This document shows, piece after piece, positions 10,837 through 20,596 of a stretch of 64,000 nucleotides of DNA (position 1 is the stretch's first letter; the number at the start of each line of letters is the position of its first letter). Where the stretch lies: assembly GCF_026262505.1 (NCBI RefSeq), contig NC_067207.1, forward strand, positions 22,288,082 through 22,352,081, given 5' to 3'. This DNA is from Trichomonas vaginalis G3 (taxonomy: Eukaryota; Parabasalia; Trichomonadida; Trichomonadidae). Position numbers and translations under genes: made by a program. The notes below the pieces were generated by a model, which worked only from the letters and a program-made list of their open reading frames with translations, was not told the DNA's origin and made no database searches.

Positions 10837-12030
10837 TAGAAGAATATCGAAAAATGTTTGCCGACATCAAAAGACTCCAACACCAGATTGAAAATATTCA
10901 GCATAGAATGATGAATACTGAAAGAAAATGTACACAAATACAACAACCCTTTTTACTTACGAGCATTTAACGTTCAATCTTCGGATGAACTCGGTGAAAA
11001 TAAAAGGTTTAAATTTCAAAGAAAACATATAGAAATGAAACATTGTTTAAAGTTCATTCAGAACCTAACCAAGATGGAAACAAACCTACTTTTGTTCTGC
11101 AGGACGATGGAACTACAATGAGATGGTCATAAAGCTAACCCGGATAGGTGGTTCATTAAAACTTACAACCACAATTCCAAGAAGTTGTAGACGCAATGAA
11201 GTCAATGGTGAACAAGATATAGCTGGTATTTTAAGCGCGGCTTTAATGCCATTGAAAGATATGAAACATGCAGATTTTGGACCAGTATGAAATGAACATG
11301 GCTGATGGAAATATAACACCTGACGTTCTAGAACATTTATCTCAAAGAACTACACAGAACCATAGAGATGGTATATTTGGTGAAGAGTTTAGAAAGAAAG
11401 TTAGGGAGGAGAAGGAAGAGAACCTATTGTACATGACCTTGCAACGAAAGTTTACAAAATGTCATAAAAACTTTACTTTGCAGACAATGAACCGAGAAGG
11501 GATGAATATTAAGAAAACTCAAATGGACAGTACCAAATGAAATGTTAGTATTGAAAAACATGTTCCTTGACAAAATAAAACCAACTACAGAAATAAACGA
11601 CGCAAGACTGAAAGATTGGGTAGAAGCTTTCCCATTCACAAAAGATATAATTGGTAACAGGAAAGAAAACCAGAATGGCTACAAAAACATTATATTTGGA
11701 AACGAGCATATTCCATATGGACAGGCATGCTTTTGAAGCGCTTGAACCGGAAACTCAGGAAAGAGTCATGCAAACAATACGCGAAGACTCAAATACAGAC
11801 TATGACAACTCTTTCTAGGATATTAGGTTACCTGAGATGGGCGACCAGAGCCAAAAGGCCAAAAAGGACATGGGAAATTTGCAACATACTAGAATGAACA
11901 TAATGCAAAGATGCAACAACTTCAAGCAGAGGGCAATGAAGGAAAAAGAAGAGTTAAAAACTCAGTCAGGAAGAAGTAAAGCTTGGTCCACGTGGGTTCT
12001 ATTATGACATATAAATCCAACTATTCTATA
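10837..12030 (+). pseudogene. Decayed coding stretch of element 1, product unknown
   Basis: Codon-like composition and charged peptide stretches persist on the plus strand, with several breaks. I recognise no domain. It lies between the acidic protein and the capsid remnant, where related elements often carry a capsid-associated or maturation gene; that assignment is inference only. Confidence 0.5.
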
Positions 12031-12039
12031 TTTTTACTC

Positions 12040-13670
12040 ATATGAAATGTACGCCGCTCAGAATATAACGCCAACAGTTTTGGATGCTATGAATGGAAAT
12101 GTTTCCGAATGGTATAACGAATGCGACAATTGCCATTAGAAGGTCAGAAATAGTTCTGGAACTTACGAATATACAACTGCTGTTTCTTATGGAAACGTAG
12201 GTGAGTTTGGAGAAGGTTCTTCAACAACAGTAGATATTGCTTGCGACAGGTTTTCATATAATTTCTATTGACAATCTTTCTTATACGTGGAACAAGACAT
12301 TGAAATAAAACCTTCTGCCAAGTTGTCTGACAAGAAAGGTTGCAATGGAATTTTCTATGTCGGATACCAATATGCTCCAGAAGTTTTCATGGGATATAGA
12401 TATATTCTAACTCTGACTTAGTTCACAACAGTAACATGGGCAAACTATGAATGGTTCGCTTTGAGAAACTCAGTACAACCACAAGCTAGAGAACAAACAG
12501 ACCAGTATGCAACTATTGAGAAAATAAGAAGACTTGACCCTAACGTTCCAGGAGTTTATGTTAACCTTTCTGGACAAACTGCAGCAGCAGTAACCAAAGT
12601 AAACTGAAACTTAGAGTCCCTTTGTCATCTTTCCTCATCTTCAGGTTTTTAAGATACTTGCCAAACTGGGCAGGAAAAATTTCTATCGAACTTACTCCAA
12701 GCAAAAATAACTTAGTCATTGCACCCAACACAAGACCCATTCACTTCTTACAGACGTAAAGGGAGCAAATCAAACGTCATTCGCCGACTTTTGCAAAGAC
12801 AAAGTTGACTTAGACTTTGGTTTCTCAAACTTCAACACTGAAGTAAACATTATTTCAATGCTGCTGAAATGCTTGGACCCAGTTAAGTTCACATGCGAAA
12901 AGTTTTGAATGCAAGAGAATAGAAAGCAGACTTGCAGTCTATATGTTGGACCCAGATATTTCAAATGCTTTAGCTGCCAAATATATTGCAGTTCCACTTA
13001 TTTTCCCTATACACCAAATATCTGTCAAAGACTTTGCAGTGAAGTTGGAAACCAAAGTGCTGACCAGGTGCAAGAACAGATATTGCTTTAACAACTGCAA
13101 TGAAACATGCAATTACTATGTTTGTACTGTTCAGACGAACTATAAATGACTATTCTTGCTTCTACAACCCTGGTATTAAATACCATATAAACATAGATGG
13201 CAAATACTATCCAAGAGAAGAATATTCTACAGTTGAGGATATGAGGTCATACAACTTGACATTAGATGCTATGAACTTTAACAACAACTTCACAACAACC
13301 ATTAACCCTGAAATGCAAGTTCTATTATGCCATATGTGAAAGTATGGACTCATACAGGAGCTCAAAAAACTCAATATAAAATGGAGACCGTTCAAACTTT
13401 TGGCTTGGCATTCCATTTGCTGACTCAGAAGACTTTATGGGTGGTATTTCAACTGTTGGTACAGTTCAAATACAATATACTGGTGACAGAGGACGGTCCA
13501 GATGAATTGAAAGCAAAGAAGTTTACAAAACCAATAGCACTTTTCACAGAAGATGCTCTTTTGAAGATTCGTTCGATGAAACCTGCTGGGCTCCTCAGAT
13601 TGGCATAACGACAGCTTCCATCGAGCAGATTTTGGCAGCAGGTCAGTAAGTTGTTCTTGAACTGACTTCT
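12040..13670 (+). pseudogene. Major capsid protein remnant (double jelly-roll type)
   Basis: This stretch carries capsid-like segments, the clearest being YLPNWAGKISIELTPSKNN near 12,650-12,715. That matches the Polinton capsid pattern in which a segment of type IPL-S/N-D-L-L-x-F is followed by a beta-rich stretch and an N-L-V-x-x-P motif. The capsid gene of element 2 (46,501) has the same motif in an open frame. The copy here is broken, about half a dozen breaks. In the family the protein folds as a double jelly roll and builds an icosahedral shell. Confidence 0.7.
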
Positions 13671-13981
13671 CTCCGTCAAATATTGACAGTACGCCAGTTT
13701 TGACATAATATTGTAAGATAAACTTACCTTTTAGAAATATCTGTAAGTTTTGTTGTTATATTTTGTCAACGTCAAGAACTTTCACCATCTCGGTTATACC
13801 AACTTTCTTTGCTTTATGGAAATATTTTGGTTTCAGCAAATATTGCTATTCTATAACATTTACCATTGTTTGTATAAAGAACTATTCTGTCAATGTATTT
13901 GTATTGTTTGTGTGTGTAAACTTTGTTCTGCTTCAATTCGAGAAGATACTCAAATACGTCCATCTTTTTATTCTAAGTAAA

Positions 13982-14563
13982 ATGTCATTTCCGAAAAATA
14001 GAAGCGTAAGTGTTTCAAAAGGTTTAATGGCGATGGCAGATGTGAAGTTAAATTCACCAACTCAAACAAACAGTCAAAGTGTTGTTGTCAATGTCAAAGA
14101 AAGAGATGTTGAAGTGGAGAAACCATACGAAGACGAAGATGGTATAACAATAGTTCCTGTAAAAGAACAACCAACATATCCTGAAGTTAGCAGAGACTTA
14201 AGTTCTGTTGCAGATATTCGAAACGACTACCAACAACTTAAAGACAAACTTAAAACTCAGGAGAAGATTTGTCAAGCTTTGGGTATAATGTTAAACTTGG
14301 TCGAACACAACCCTGTAAAAGTGAACTCATATGTCATCGCACCTCATGAAATTTTGAAAGAACTATTGAAACTTTTGACAGAGGCAGACGATATAAACAT
14401 CAAAGAAATAGAACCCGACGTTAGTTGCTGTGGTGTTTCATATAATGTCATTGACAAGATATACGTTATGAAAGGAGGTGAAACGTTGAACTTAAAATAT
14501 AGTTTCCCAGACGTTATAAAAATATTTGACGACCACAACATTTCATTAAAATTTATTTGCTAA
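13982..14563 (+). CDS. CCG-motif protein shared by both elements
   Basis: I chose the ATG at 13982 (MSFPKNRSVSVSKG); the frame is open from 13,763 but the upstream part has random hydrophobic composition. The 193-residue product has a polar N-terminal half and a C-terminal domain with the block DVSCCG followed by a beta-rich tail (GETLNLKYSFPDVIK). The same C-terminal block, with VSCCG and a matching tail, occurs in element 2 at 51,548-51,889. It sits between the capsid remnant and the minor-capsid candidate, so a virion or assembly role is plausible. The bases just upstream (13,671-13,981) show nothing recognisable. Confidence 0.7.
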   Translation: MSFPKNRSVSVSKGLMAMADVKLNSPTQTNSQSVVVNVKERDVEVEKPYEDEDGITIVPVKEQPTYPEVSRDLSSVADIRNDYQQLKDKLKTQEKICQALGIMLNLVEHNPVKVNSYVIAPHEILKELLKLLTEADDINIKEIEPDVSCCGVSYNVIDKIYVMKGGETLNLKYSFPDVIKIFDDHNISLKFIC

Positions 14564-14567
14564 GTAA

Positions 14568-15374
14568 ATGGCAGAAGACATAGTGGTTTATACTATTACG
14601 ACTAAAAACCCTGAGTCATATAATTCTATAACAACAAACTTACAAAGTCCTCAAGGACGATATTGTAAACTGACCTTAAACACGATGACGACTAAAGCCT
14701 GTTTTGCTCTTTTGACACCAGAAGACTTTGTTGTTGTGAATGGTAAAAAATACTCCTTTGAAGATACTTACTCAGATATACCACCAACAGGTTTTGTTGA
14801 CTTATTTAATACTTTAAGGACGGATGTAACATGTGCTGCAACTAGAGCAGGTTTCATTATGTTTGGATGTCCGACTGAGTTTAGTATAAACGATATGAGC
14901 TATAATACAAAACTTATATCTGGTTTTTACTACCAACAGTTTCCTATAACAGGAAAAGGTGTCATACAAGGTCTATCCGTTCCATTGACTTTAAGCACAC
15001 CTATTTTATATATTGTTTCAAACTTAGGTTCAAAGTGCTATTCGAATGTCGACAGAAACTACTATGACCAAAAGATACTCATGCGTATAAACAACACTTT
15101 CTCTGCTGGTTTGCCTATTGTTCATTCGAATGCAGAGTTTTCAGCTTTAGTGAACTCAAACACTTTAGCAAACATAAACTTAACCTTAGTTGACGCAAAC
15201 TTTGTTCCTGTAAAACTTTTATGTCCTATGTATTTGTCAATGACGGCAGAAAGTTTCGAATTGGAAGATGCAACTGGTGAAAGTATTGTACTACAAGAAC
15301 AACTTCAACAACAAATAGCTCAAGAACAACAAATGCAACAAATGGAACAAATGCAACAACAAAGTCAAGAATAA
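14568..15374 (+). CDS. Candidate minor capsid (penton-like) protein
   Basis: 268 residues, starting four bases after the previous stop. It is beta-rich: strands alternate with turns up to about residue 230, including LTLVDANFVPVKLLCPMYL, which resembles the last strands of single jelly-roll penton proteins of Polinton-class elements. The tail is Gln/Met-rich low complexity. Location between the capsid region and the helicase fits a virion-gene cluster. Length suits the family (about 250-300). Assignment rests on pattern and context, so another structural role is possible. Confidence 0.55.
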   Translation: MAEDIVVYTITTKNPESYNSITTNLQSPQGRYCKLTLNTMTTKACFALLTPEDFVVVNGKKYSFEDTYSDIPPTGFVDLFNTLRTDVTCAATRAGFIMFGCPTEFSINDMSYNTKLISGFYYQQFPITGKGVIQGLSVPLTLSTPILYIVSNLGSKCYSNVDRNYYDQKILMRINNTFSAGLPIVHSNAEFSALVNSNTLANINLTLVDANFVPVKLLCPMYLSMTAESFELEDATGESIVLQEQLQQQIAQEQQMQQMEQMQQQSQE

Positions 15375-15403
15375 AAAAAATATTTTTTTTTATTTTTATA
15401 AAA

Positions 15404-16639
15404 ATGTACAGAATAGATGTTTCAGATTTTTATGACTTCCAAGCCTTCAGAAATATGTGTCCATTTAGAGACTATAACAAAGCAGTCGAGAATTTGAAAC
15501 GTTTAGTCATTTATGTCGACTCTGCCCCAGAATGTTATGTTATGAAAGAATGGGATGTTGTCTTTAACAAACCAAGAGCAACAATAGTGTCTGAACAAGA
15601 ATGTAGACAGAAACTTAAGAAAATAAAAGTTGTACAAGTTGGCATGAAGATGTTAGATGCTTGGGATATCTTATTGTCAAAGTTAGAAGATTTTTCAGTT
15701 CGAGGTATAAAGTTCTATACACCTTCTCCAAACTTCTATTCTATCTTCACTGGATATAAATACGAACAAGTAGAATGGAAAGAAAATGTTATAGAAGCTT
15801 GGTTAGACCATGTCAAAGAAATTATATGCAATGGAAACGAAAGAGTCTATGAGTATACCTTATGTTGGTTTGCAAACATCTTACAATATCCAAGTGCTAA
15901 AAATGAAACTGCTCTCATTATAATTGGAAAACAAGGAACTGGTAAGAACACTTTCTTTACAGATATCTTATGCAAACTGTTAGAAGGCTATTCGAACCCT
16001 AATATGACAAACTTAGAAAACATCTGCGGTAAATTTAACTCTTCAATAGAGAATATGAAACTTATAGTATGTAACGAACTTCAAAGTATAGATACAACAA
16101 AAGTTTTGAACTCAGATGCTTTGAAGAGTCTTATAACAGACAAAGTTGGAGTTGTTGAAAGAAAATATAAAGACCAAAGAGTTTGTGAAAATGTTGCAAA
16201 TTTCATCATGGTTTCAAACAATGTTGTTCCGATGAAGTTAGAAAGTTCTGACAGAAGATATGTAGTTGTCAGAACGTCAGATTCTCATATGCAAGATACA
16301 GAATATTTTGATGACTTAGCAGAAACTTTGACACCTAACTTTTACAACCACTTGTTCTCATATTTCATGACATTAGATATTTCTAAGTTCAATCCAAGAC
16401 AAATTCCACATACCGAAGAGAGACAAACATTGTTAGAAGCAAACAAGAGTGTATATGAACTGTTCATAGATGAAACTGACTTTGTGTCATTAGATGAAAG
16501 GTCATTGTACGATTCGTATAAACAATATTGTCAAGAATATGGTTATATGGCAGCTTCTAAACGAACATTCTTGGCAAATGTCAAAAGTCTTTTAGACATA
16601 CAGAACGGCGTATATACAAAGAAAAATTTTTCTGAGTAA
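15404..16639 (+). CDS. Superfamily 3 helicase (D5-like, DUF5906 type)
   Basis: 411 residues. The Walker A motif GKQGTGKNTF lies at about residues 175-184, a Walker B-like LIVCNE near 222, and the SF3 motif C region (NFIMVSNN) near 266. The C-terminal ~80 residues look like the winged-helix tail of D5-type helicases. The N-terminal ~120 residues are too short for a complete archaeo-eukaryotic primase domain and show no primase motif that I can see. In viruses this ATPase unwinds DNA at replication forks. The upstream leader (15,375-15,403) is an A/T block with TATTTTTTTTTATTTTTAT. A decayed homologue lies in element 2 near 56.5-57.3 kb. Confidence 0.88.
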   Translation: MYRIDVSDFYDFQAFRNMCPFRDYNKAVENLKRLVIYVDSAPECYVMKEWDVVFNKPRATIVSEQECRQKLKKIKVVQVGMKMLDAWDILLSKLEDFSVRGIKFYTPSPNFYSIFTGYKYEQVEWKENVIEAWLDHVKEIICNGNERVYEYTLCWFANILQYPSAKNETALIIIGKQGTGKNTFFTDILCKLLEGYSNPNMTNLENICGKFNSSIENMKLIVCNELQSIDTTKVLNSDALKSLITDKVGVVERKYKDQRVCENVANFIMVSNNVVPMKLESSDRRYVVVRTSDSHMQDTEYFDDLAETLTPNFYNHLFSYFMTLDISKFNPRQIPHTEERQTLLEANKSVYELFIDETDFVSLDERSLYDSYKQYCQEYGYMAASKRTFLANVKSLLDIQNGVYTKKNFSE

Positions 16640-16674
16640 ATTTTAAAAAAATATTTTTTTATCCGATAGAAAAG

Positions 16675-17094
16675 ATGACGAAATATATTTCAGTCAACAA
16701 GTACATGACAGAAGTCAAAGAAGAACTAGACCCATTCACATATTTGAATGTTTACTTCTACCATTTTGAAAAGTCTTCATTTGACAAAGTTTGGAACATC
16801 GAACCTGTTAAGTTTGCTATTGTGACTAAAAATGGTGCGAAATTTGAAGACTTAGACATAGAAGGTTTGTTAGCAGTCAAAGAAAATTTTGACAGAAGGT
16901 TCTCAAACCTTAAAGAAGGCAAAGCATACAAACTTGTTATACCTTATGAACCAAAGAAAGCAGACGACTATGAATATTATGAGTCTAAGATAGTTGAAGT
17001 TCAAGGTAAATTGGGTAAAAAGATTTTAGAGTCTAAGCCAGTGTTTGCTCCTAAAGAGGAAGAGAACATTGACATTGACCCAGAAATGTTCTAA
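16675..17094 (+). CDS. Small conserved-looking protein after helicase, unknown
   Basis: 139 residues with a mixed alpha/beta composition and an acidic tail (EEENIDIDPEMF). An A/T-rich promoter-like leader (AAAAAAATATTTTTTTATCC) precedes it. It follows the helicase in the same direction, so a replication accessory such as a single-strand DNA-binding protein is conceivable, since acidic tails are common there, but no diagnostic motif is visible. Confidence 0.6.
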   Translation: MTKYISVNKYMTEVKEELDPFTYLNVYFYHFEKSSFDKVWNIEPVKFAIVTKNGAKFEDLDIEGLLAVKENFDRRFSNLKEGKAYKLVIPYEPKKADDYEYYESKIVEVQGKLGKKILESKPVFAPKEEENIDIDPEMF

Positions 17095-17110
17095 AAATAA
17101 AATTTTATTT

Positions 17111-17581
17111 TTACATGTCATATCTCACCTTCTCTGGAATTGGCTCTGGTTCTTTCTTCTCTTCTTCTACTTTCTTCTCTTCTACTTTTTTCTCTTTCTT
17201 TCCTTTCTTCTTCTTCTTCTCTGGTGGAGTTATGTCAAACTTCTCAGAACCATATTTTTGTAAAAGGTCTTTGTCCTTTAATAGCTCTTCTATTCTGTTT
17301 TCTATTTCATCTTCAAGAACAGCGCATGTGTCTTCTTTGCATTCTAAGAACTTTTGTTGGACTTCATCTTTCCAATCGGCGTCATCTCTGTCAACAAGTC
17401 TGTCATTGACAAACTTAAAGACTTCTCTGCTTAATGTTTTATGGTTCTTGTCATATTCCCAGAAACAGAACTTTAGAACAAATTCACCTTTCTTGTTTAC
17501 ACTATGTAAGATTTTATGGTCTACAGATGTTTTGCTGTCGAAAAGCTTGTCTCGAATATAGATAGCGAAATCGCTAGACAT
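17111..17581 (-). CDS. Small protein with Lys/Glu-rich tail, unknown
   Basis: 156 residues on the minus strand, convergent with the gene ending at 17,094 and divergent from the ATPase at 17,618. Residues 1-115 look folded; the last 40 are almost entirely Lys, Glu and Pro, typical of a flexible tail. No family recognised. The 36-bp gap to the ATPase start must hold both promoters. Confidence 0.6.
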   Translation of the reverse strand: MSSDFAIYIRDKLFDSKTSVDHKILHSVNKKGEFVLKFCFWEYDKNHKTLSREVFKFVNDRLVDRDDADWKDEVQQKFLECKEDTCAVLEDEIENRIEELLKDKDLLQKYGSEKFDITPPEKKKKKGKKEKKVEEKKVEEEKKEPEPIPEKVRYDM

Positions 17582-17617
17582 TTCCTAAAAGATAAAATTT
17601 TTAATTTTTCTAAAAAT

Positions 17618-18493
17618 ATGTTAGAAAAAAAGTTTGCTGACATTGACAAGAAATTTGAGAATGTTTTAAATAAGAACAAGAGGAAGTTGGAAAATGCTCA
17701 GATAAAGCCTATACATGACAAGTTCTTATTTGCTCAGAATGGTATAACAGGTCTAATTGCACCACCTGGGTCGGGTAAGACTTTCACTTATCTTAAAATG
17801 GCTGCACAACAACAAGAACTAGATGAGAAGAACCCATTCTATGAGTTAGTTGTTATTTGTAGTACTTCTGGTCAATTTGACCAAACCGTCAATTCGTTCA
17901 AAGATATTATAAAAAAGTCTAAGTTAGTATGTATAAAAGACTCTGAGTTGTTAGATTGGATAAAGAAGTACCAAAGAAGAGTTTTGAAGTACAATGCTAT
18001 AAATGAGTATATAAATTCGAAGTTTAAAGACCCAAATGAGGAAATGCAGAGAATATTAGAGAAGAAACACTTCAGAAACAAACAGAAAGAGATAGAATAC
18101 ATTTCGAAGAAATTGCAATCTTACGATTGGAAGACATACCCTCATAGGTGTCTTCTTATCTTAGATGACTTTGCTTCTCATCCTTTGTTAAAGAACAGAG
18201 AACAAGACATGTGTCGAATTCTTAAGAAGCTCAGACACTTTAACATTTCAGTTGTCATTTGTGTACAGACAGCAAAGAGTTTAAGTAAGGATGTTAAAAG
18301 AATACTTACTGATATCATACTTTTCCCTGGATTGTCCGAAGACGATTTCATGGAACTTATGAAAGAGTCCATGGCAGGTAAGTTTGACAGACATGAACTA
18401 TGGGAGAAGTACAAAGTCATACAAGACCCTCATACTTCTTTCAGAATTCACATCTACGCGAACAAAGTTCAAATTGTAAAAAGTCAAGCTTGA
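17618..18493 (+). CDS. Genome-packaging ATPase (A32/FtsK-HerA class)
   Basis: I chose the ATG at 17618 (MLEKKFADIDKKF) rather than the frame's first ATG at 17,516, because the latter lies inside the opposing gene. The 291-residue product has Walker A IAPPGSGKTF at about residues 47-56 and Walker B CLLILDDFAS near 177, followed by a region resembling sensor and arginine-finger motifs (VVICVQTAKS). This is the arrangement of viral DNA-packaging ATPases that pump the genome into a capsid. Its stop codon lies in a 16-bp sequence repeated 445 bp downstream, so the present C-terminus may have been altered by an insertion. Confidence 0.85.
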   Translation: MLEKKFADIDKKFENVLNKNKRKLENAQIKPIHDKFLFAQNGITGLIAPPGSGKTFTYLKMAAQQQELDEKNPFYELVVICSTSGQFDQTVNSFKDIIKKSKLVCIKDSELLDWIKKYQRRVLKYNAINEYINSKFKDPNEEMQRILEKKHFRNKQKEIEYISKKLQSYDWKTYPHRCLLILDDFASHPLLKNREQDMCRILKKLRHFNISVVICVQTAKSLSKDVKRILTDIILFPGLSEDDFMELMKESMAGKFDRHELWEKYKVIQDPHTSFRIHIYANKVQIVKSQA

Positions 18494-18941
18494 AAATGTA
18501 AGTGTTTGAGTCTTAGTCTGTTGTGGTGCTGGGGCTGTCGGTTCTTCTGGCTTTGGAATGGACTCGGTTGGTGGTACGTCGGACATTCGTTTGTGTCCTG
18601 TCGGAAGGAAGAACTTTTCCAGTTGTCGGGAAATTTTTTTCCAGTTGTCGGGAAATTTTTTTCCTGTCTGAAGGAAAAATTTTTTCTGTCGTTCGACCAA
18701 AAAGTTCTCAATTTTCGAAAATTTGAATGGTTTACGGACGAACAACAGGAAAATTTTTTCCAGTTGTCGGGAAAATTTTTTCCAGTTGTCGGGAATTTTT
18801 TTTCCAGTTGTCGGGAAATTTTTTTCCAGTTGTCGGGAAAATATTTTTCTGTCGGAAGGAAGGACTCGGAATGCCAGAAGGATTTGACAAGACAATTTAC
18901 CTTATAGAGCTACCTGAGCCATCTGAAGTCAAGCTTGAAAA
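18481..18941. repeat. Tandem-repeat insert bounded by 16-bp direct repeats
   Basis: The 16-mer aagtcaagcttgaaaa occurs at 18,481-18,496, overlapping the ATPase stop, and at 18,926-18,941. Between them lie about seven copies of TTTTCCAGTTGTCGGGAAA-type units (18,617-18,850) and a stretch gtggtacgtcggacattcgt (18,571-18,590) that recurs at 22,633. Open frames on both strands are repeat artefacts. A minus-strand frame MSDVPPTESIPKPEEP (from 18,586) may be a small gene remnant. Confidence 0.7.
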
Positions 18942-18954
18942 ATAAAGAGTTCAT

Positions 18955-19761
18955 TTACTCTGCTTGTTTGAAGTTGTCAAAATACTCTGTTATTTTTTCC
19001 TTTAACAATGGCAAATCTTCTTTGAAGGTAAGAATTGTACAACCTTTAATATCATAGTGTGTTTGAGGTAAAGTATCTTGAACTATTTGTTTCACATCTT
19101 CATTTGGTGTCATTGAAATCGGTAAGTTTTCGCGATAGAACCAATTTCTGTCAGATTTGTAAATCTTAGCAAGGTCGTAAAAGCTTTTGTTGTTTCTTCT
19201 GACTAAATGCAACATAACCATATCTCTGTCTTCTTCATCTTCCATCTCTTCAGTGTAAATCATATACTTATAGTTCTTTTCCTTTCCTTTTGGTACCGAA
19301 CGTGGTATTCTTTTCTGTATGTTTTTGTCTTTTGCTTCAAGCTTGTTCTCTAGCTCTTCACGTTCTTGTCTATGAATTTCATCTAACATCATGAAAATAT
19401 AACAAGCGTAACGAGGTGAAGCCCACATTGCAACAGCATTTACAAGAAGTCTATGTACATACCAACCTCTCAAACCATTTGGCAAATTTTCACGATTTTC
19501 GTACGGAATCTCGACCCGCGGTTTTCTACCACTCGCAAACATATGAGGAAATTCTTCTAAAAGTTCTTTTGTCTGTTGGTTTTCAAACCAATGACGTGCT
19601 TGCTTTGTAGAACGAAGAGTATTCAAAATACTTTGCATTTGGTACATATCGTCTTTGACCGAACGAATGAGACGTAACTGTTTGTTAAACTGAACCCACT
19701 CATATTCTTCATTTATAGCTTCATGGACTATAACTGTTGTTGTGTTCTCTGTTGTTGACAT
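18955..19761 (-). CDS. KilA-N domain protein (first copy)
   Basis: I chose the ATG at 19761 (MSTTENTTTVIVHE), since its leader matches the other minus-strand genes (a TTAC-then-ATAAAA block just upstream). The 268-residue protein has a KilA-N-like region at about 30-125, including the core pattern LLVNAVAMWASPRYACYIF, then charged helices and a ~120-residue C-terminal domain. KilA-N is a small DNA-binding fold common in large DNA viruses and phages. It likely acts on the element's own DNA, for example its palindromic repeats (inference). A truncated copy of part of this gene lies in the spacer at 20,088-20,164. Confidence 0.8.
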   Translation of the reverse strand: MSTTENTTTVIVHEAINEEYEWVQFNKQLRLIRSVKDDMYQMQSILNTLRSTKQARHWFENQQTKELLEEFPHMFASGRKPRVEIPYENRENLPNGLRGWYVHRLLVNAVAMWASPRYACYIFMMLDEIHRQEREELENKLEAKDKNIQKRIPRSVPKGKEKNYKYMIYTEEMEDEEDRDMVMLHLVRRNNKSFYDLAKIYKSDRNWFYRENLPISMTPNEDVKQIVQDTLPQTHYDIKGCTILTFKEDLPLLKEKITEYFDNFKQAE

Positions 19762-19817
19762 ATCTGTCCTTACATACAAAATAAAAAAATAAATAAAAAT
19801 AAAACTAACTTTATTTT

Positions 19818-20592
19818 TTCTATCTTAAGGAAATTCATGATTTTCATGAGTTTTAGGCGACTAAGTTTTTTAACGTACTCGCAATTTTTTACGATTTTCA
19901 TGAGTTTTAGGCGAGTAAGATTTTCTGTCTTGTATAAAAGATATGATTTCAGGGATTTTTTTGACGAAGTGTCAAAGTTCTCTTCGTAAAAAAATAACAG
20001 TTATATAATGAAATTTGGTCATTTTTTCACGATTTTCATGAGTTTTAGGCGACCAGGTTTTTTTCCCTACTCGCAATTTTTTACGATTTTCGTACGGAAT
20101 CTCTACCCTCGGTTTTCCTCGGGTAGCAAACATATGAGGAAATTCATGAAATTTGGTCATTTTTTTCAGCAAAAATATATTTTAGGGTAGAATGTTAGAT
20201 CTAACCTGTTTTCTAACCTCTTTTCTAACCTCATGAATTTTCATGATTTCTTCGTAAATGTTTTGTCAAGACTTCTTCGTACATGTTTTGTCAAGACTTC
20301 TTCGTACATGTTTTGTCAAGACTTCTTCGTACATGTTTTGTCAAGACTTCTTCGTACATGTTTTGTCAAGACTTCTTCGTAAATGTTTTGTCATGACTTC
20401 TTCGTAATGAGCGTAAATCAGACAAAAATATATTTTATGTTAGAATGTTAGATCTAACATGTTTTCTAACACGTTTTCTAACATGGTCTAAAACACACAA
20501 AACTCATGAAATTTCATACGGAATTCAATAAAAATATATTTTAGGGTAGAATGTTAGATCTAACATGTTTTCTAACATGTTTTCTAACATAA
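19818..20592. repeat. Internal repeat block with partial KilA-N copy
   Basis: It contains two copies of a ttcatgagttttaggcga module (19,850 and 20,034 areas), a fragment (20,088-20,164) matching codons of the first KilA-N gene, six consecutive ~25-bp units of TTTTGTCAAGACTTCTTCGT (about 20,240-20,405), and three TGTTAGATCTAAC-type modules. The fragment includes a small hairpin (CTACCC...GGGTAG, 20,103-20,126). Confidence 0.8.
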
Positions 20593-20596
20593 CTAT

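Noticed and set aside
17045-17561. Plus-strand Ser/Phe/Leu-rich frames opposite 17,111-17,581.
   Set aside because: They are complements of the Lys/Glu-rich tail of the minus-strand gene.
18398-18945. Open frames on both strands over the 18.5-18.9 kb repeats.
   Set aside because: They consist of translated tandem repeats (FPTTGKKIPDNWKK-type) and change frame with the repeat; no independent coding evidence except a doubtful short minus-strand frame from 18,586.
20240-20405. Regular ~25-bp repeats resembling a CRISPR array.
   Set aside because: Units are directly adjacent without unique spacers, the genome is eukaryotic, and the same unit occurs in both subterminal blocks of the element.
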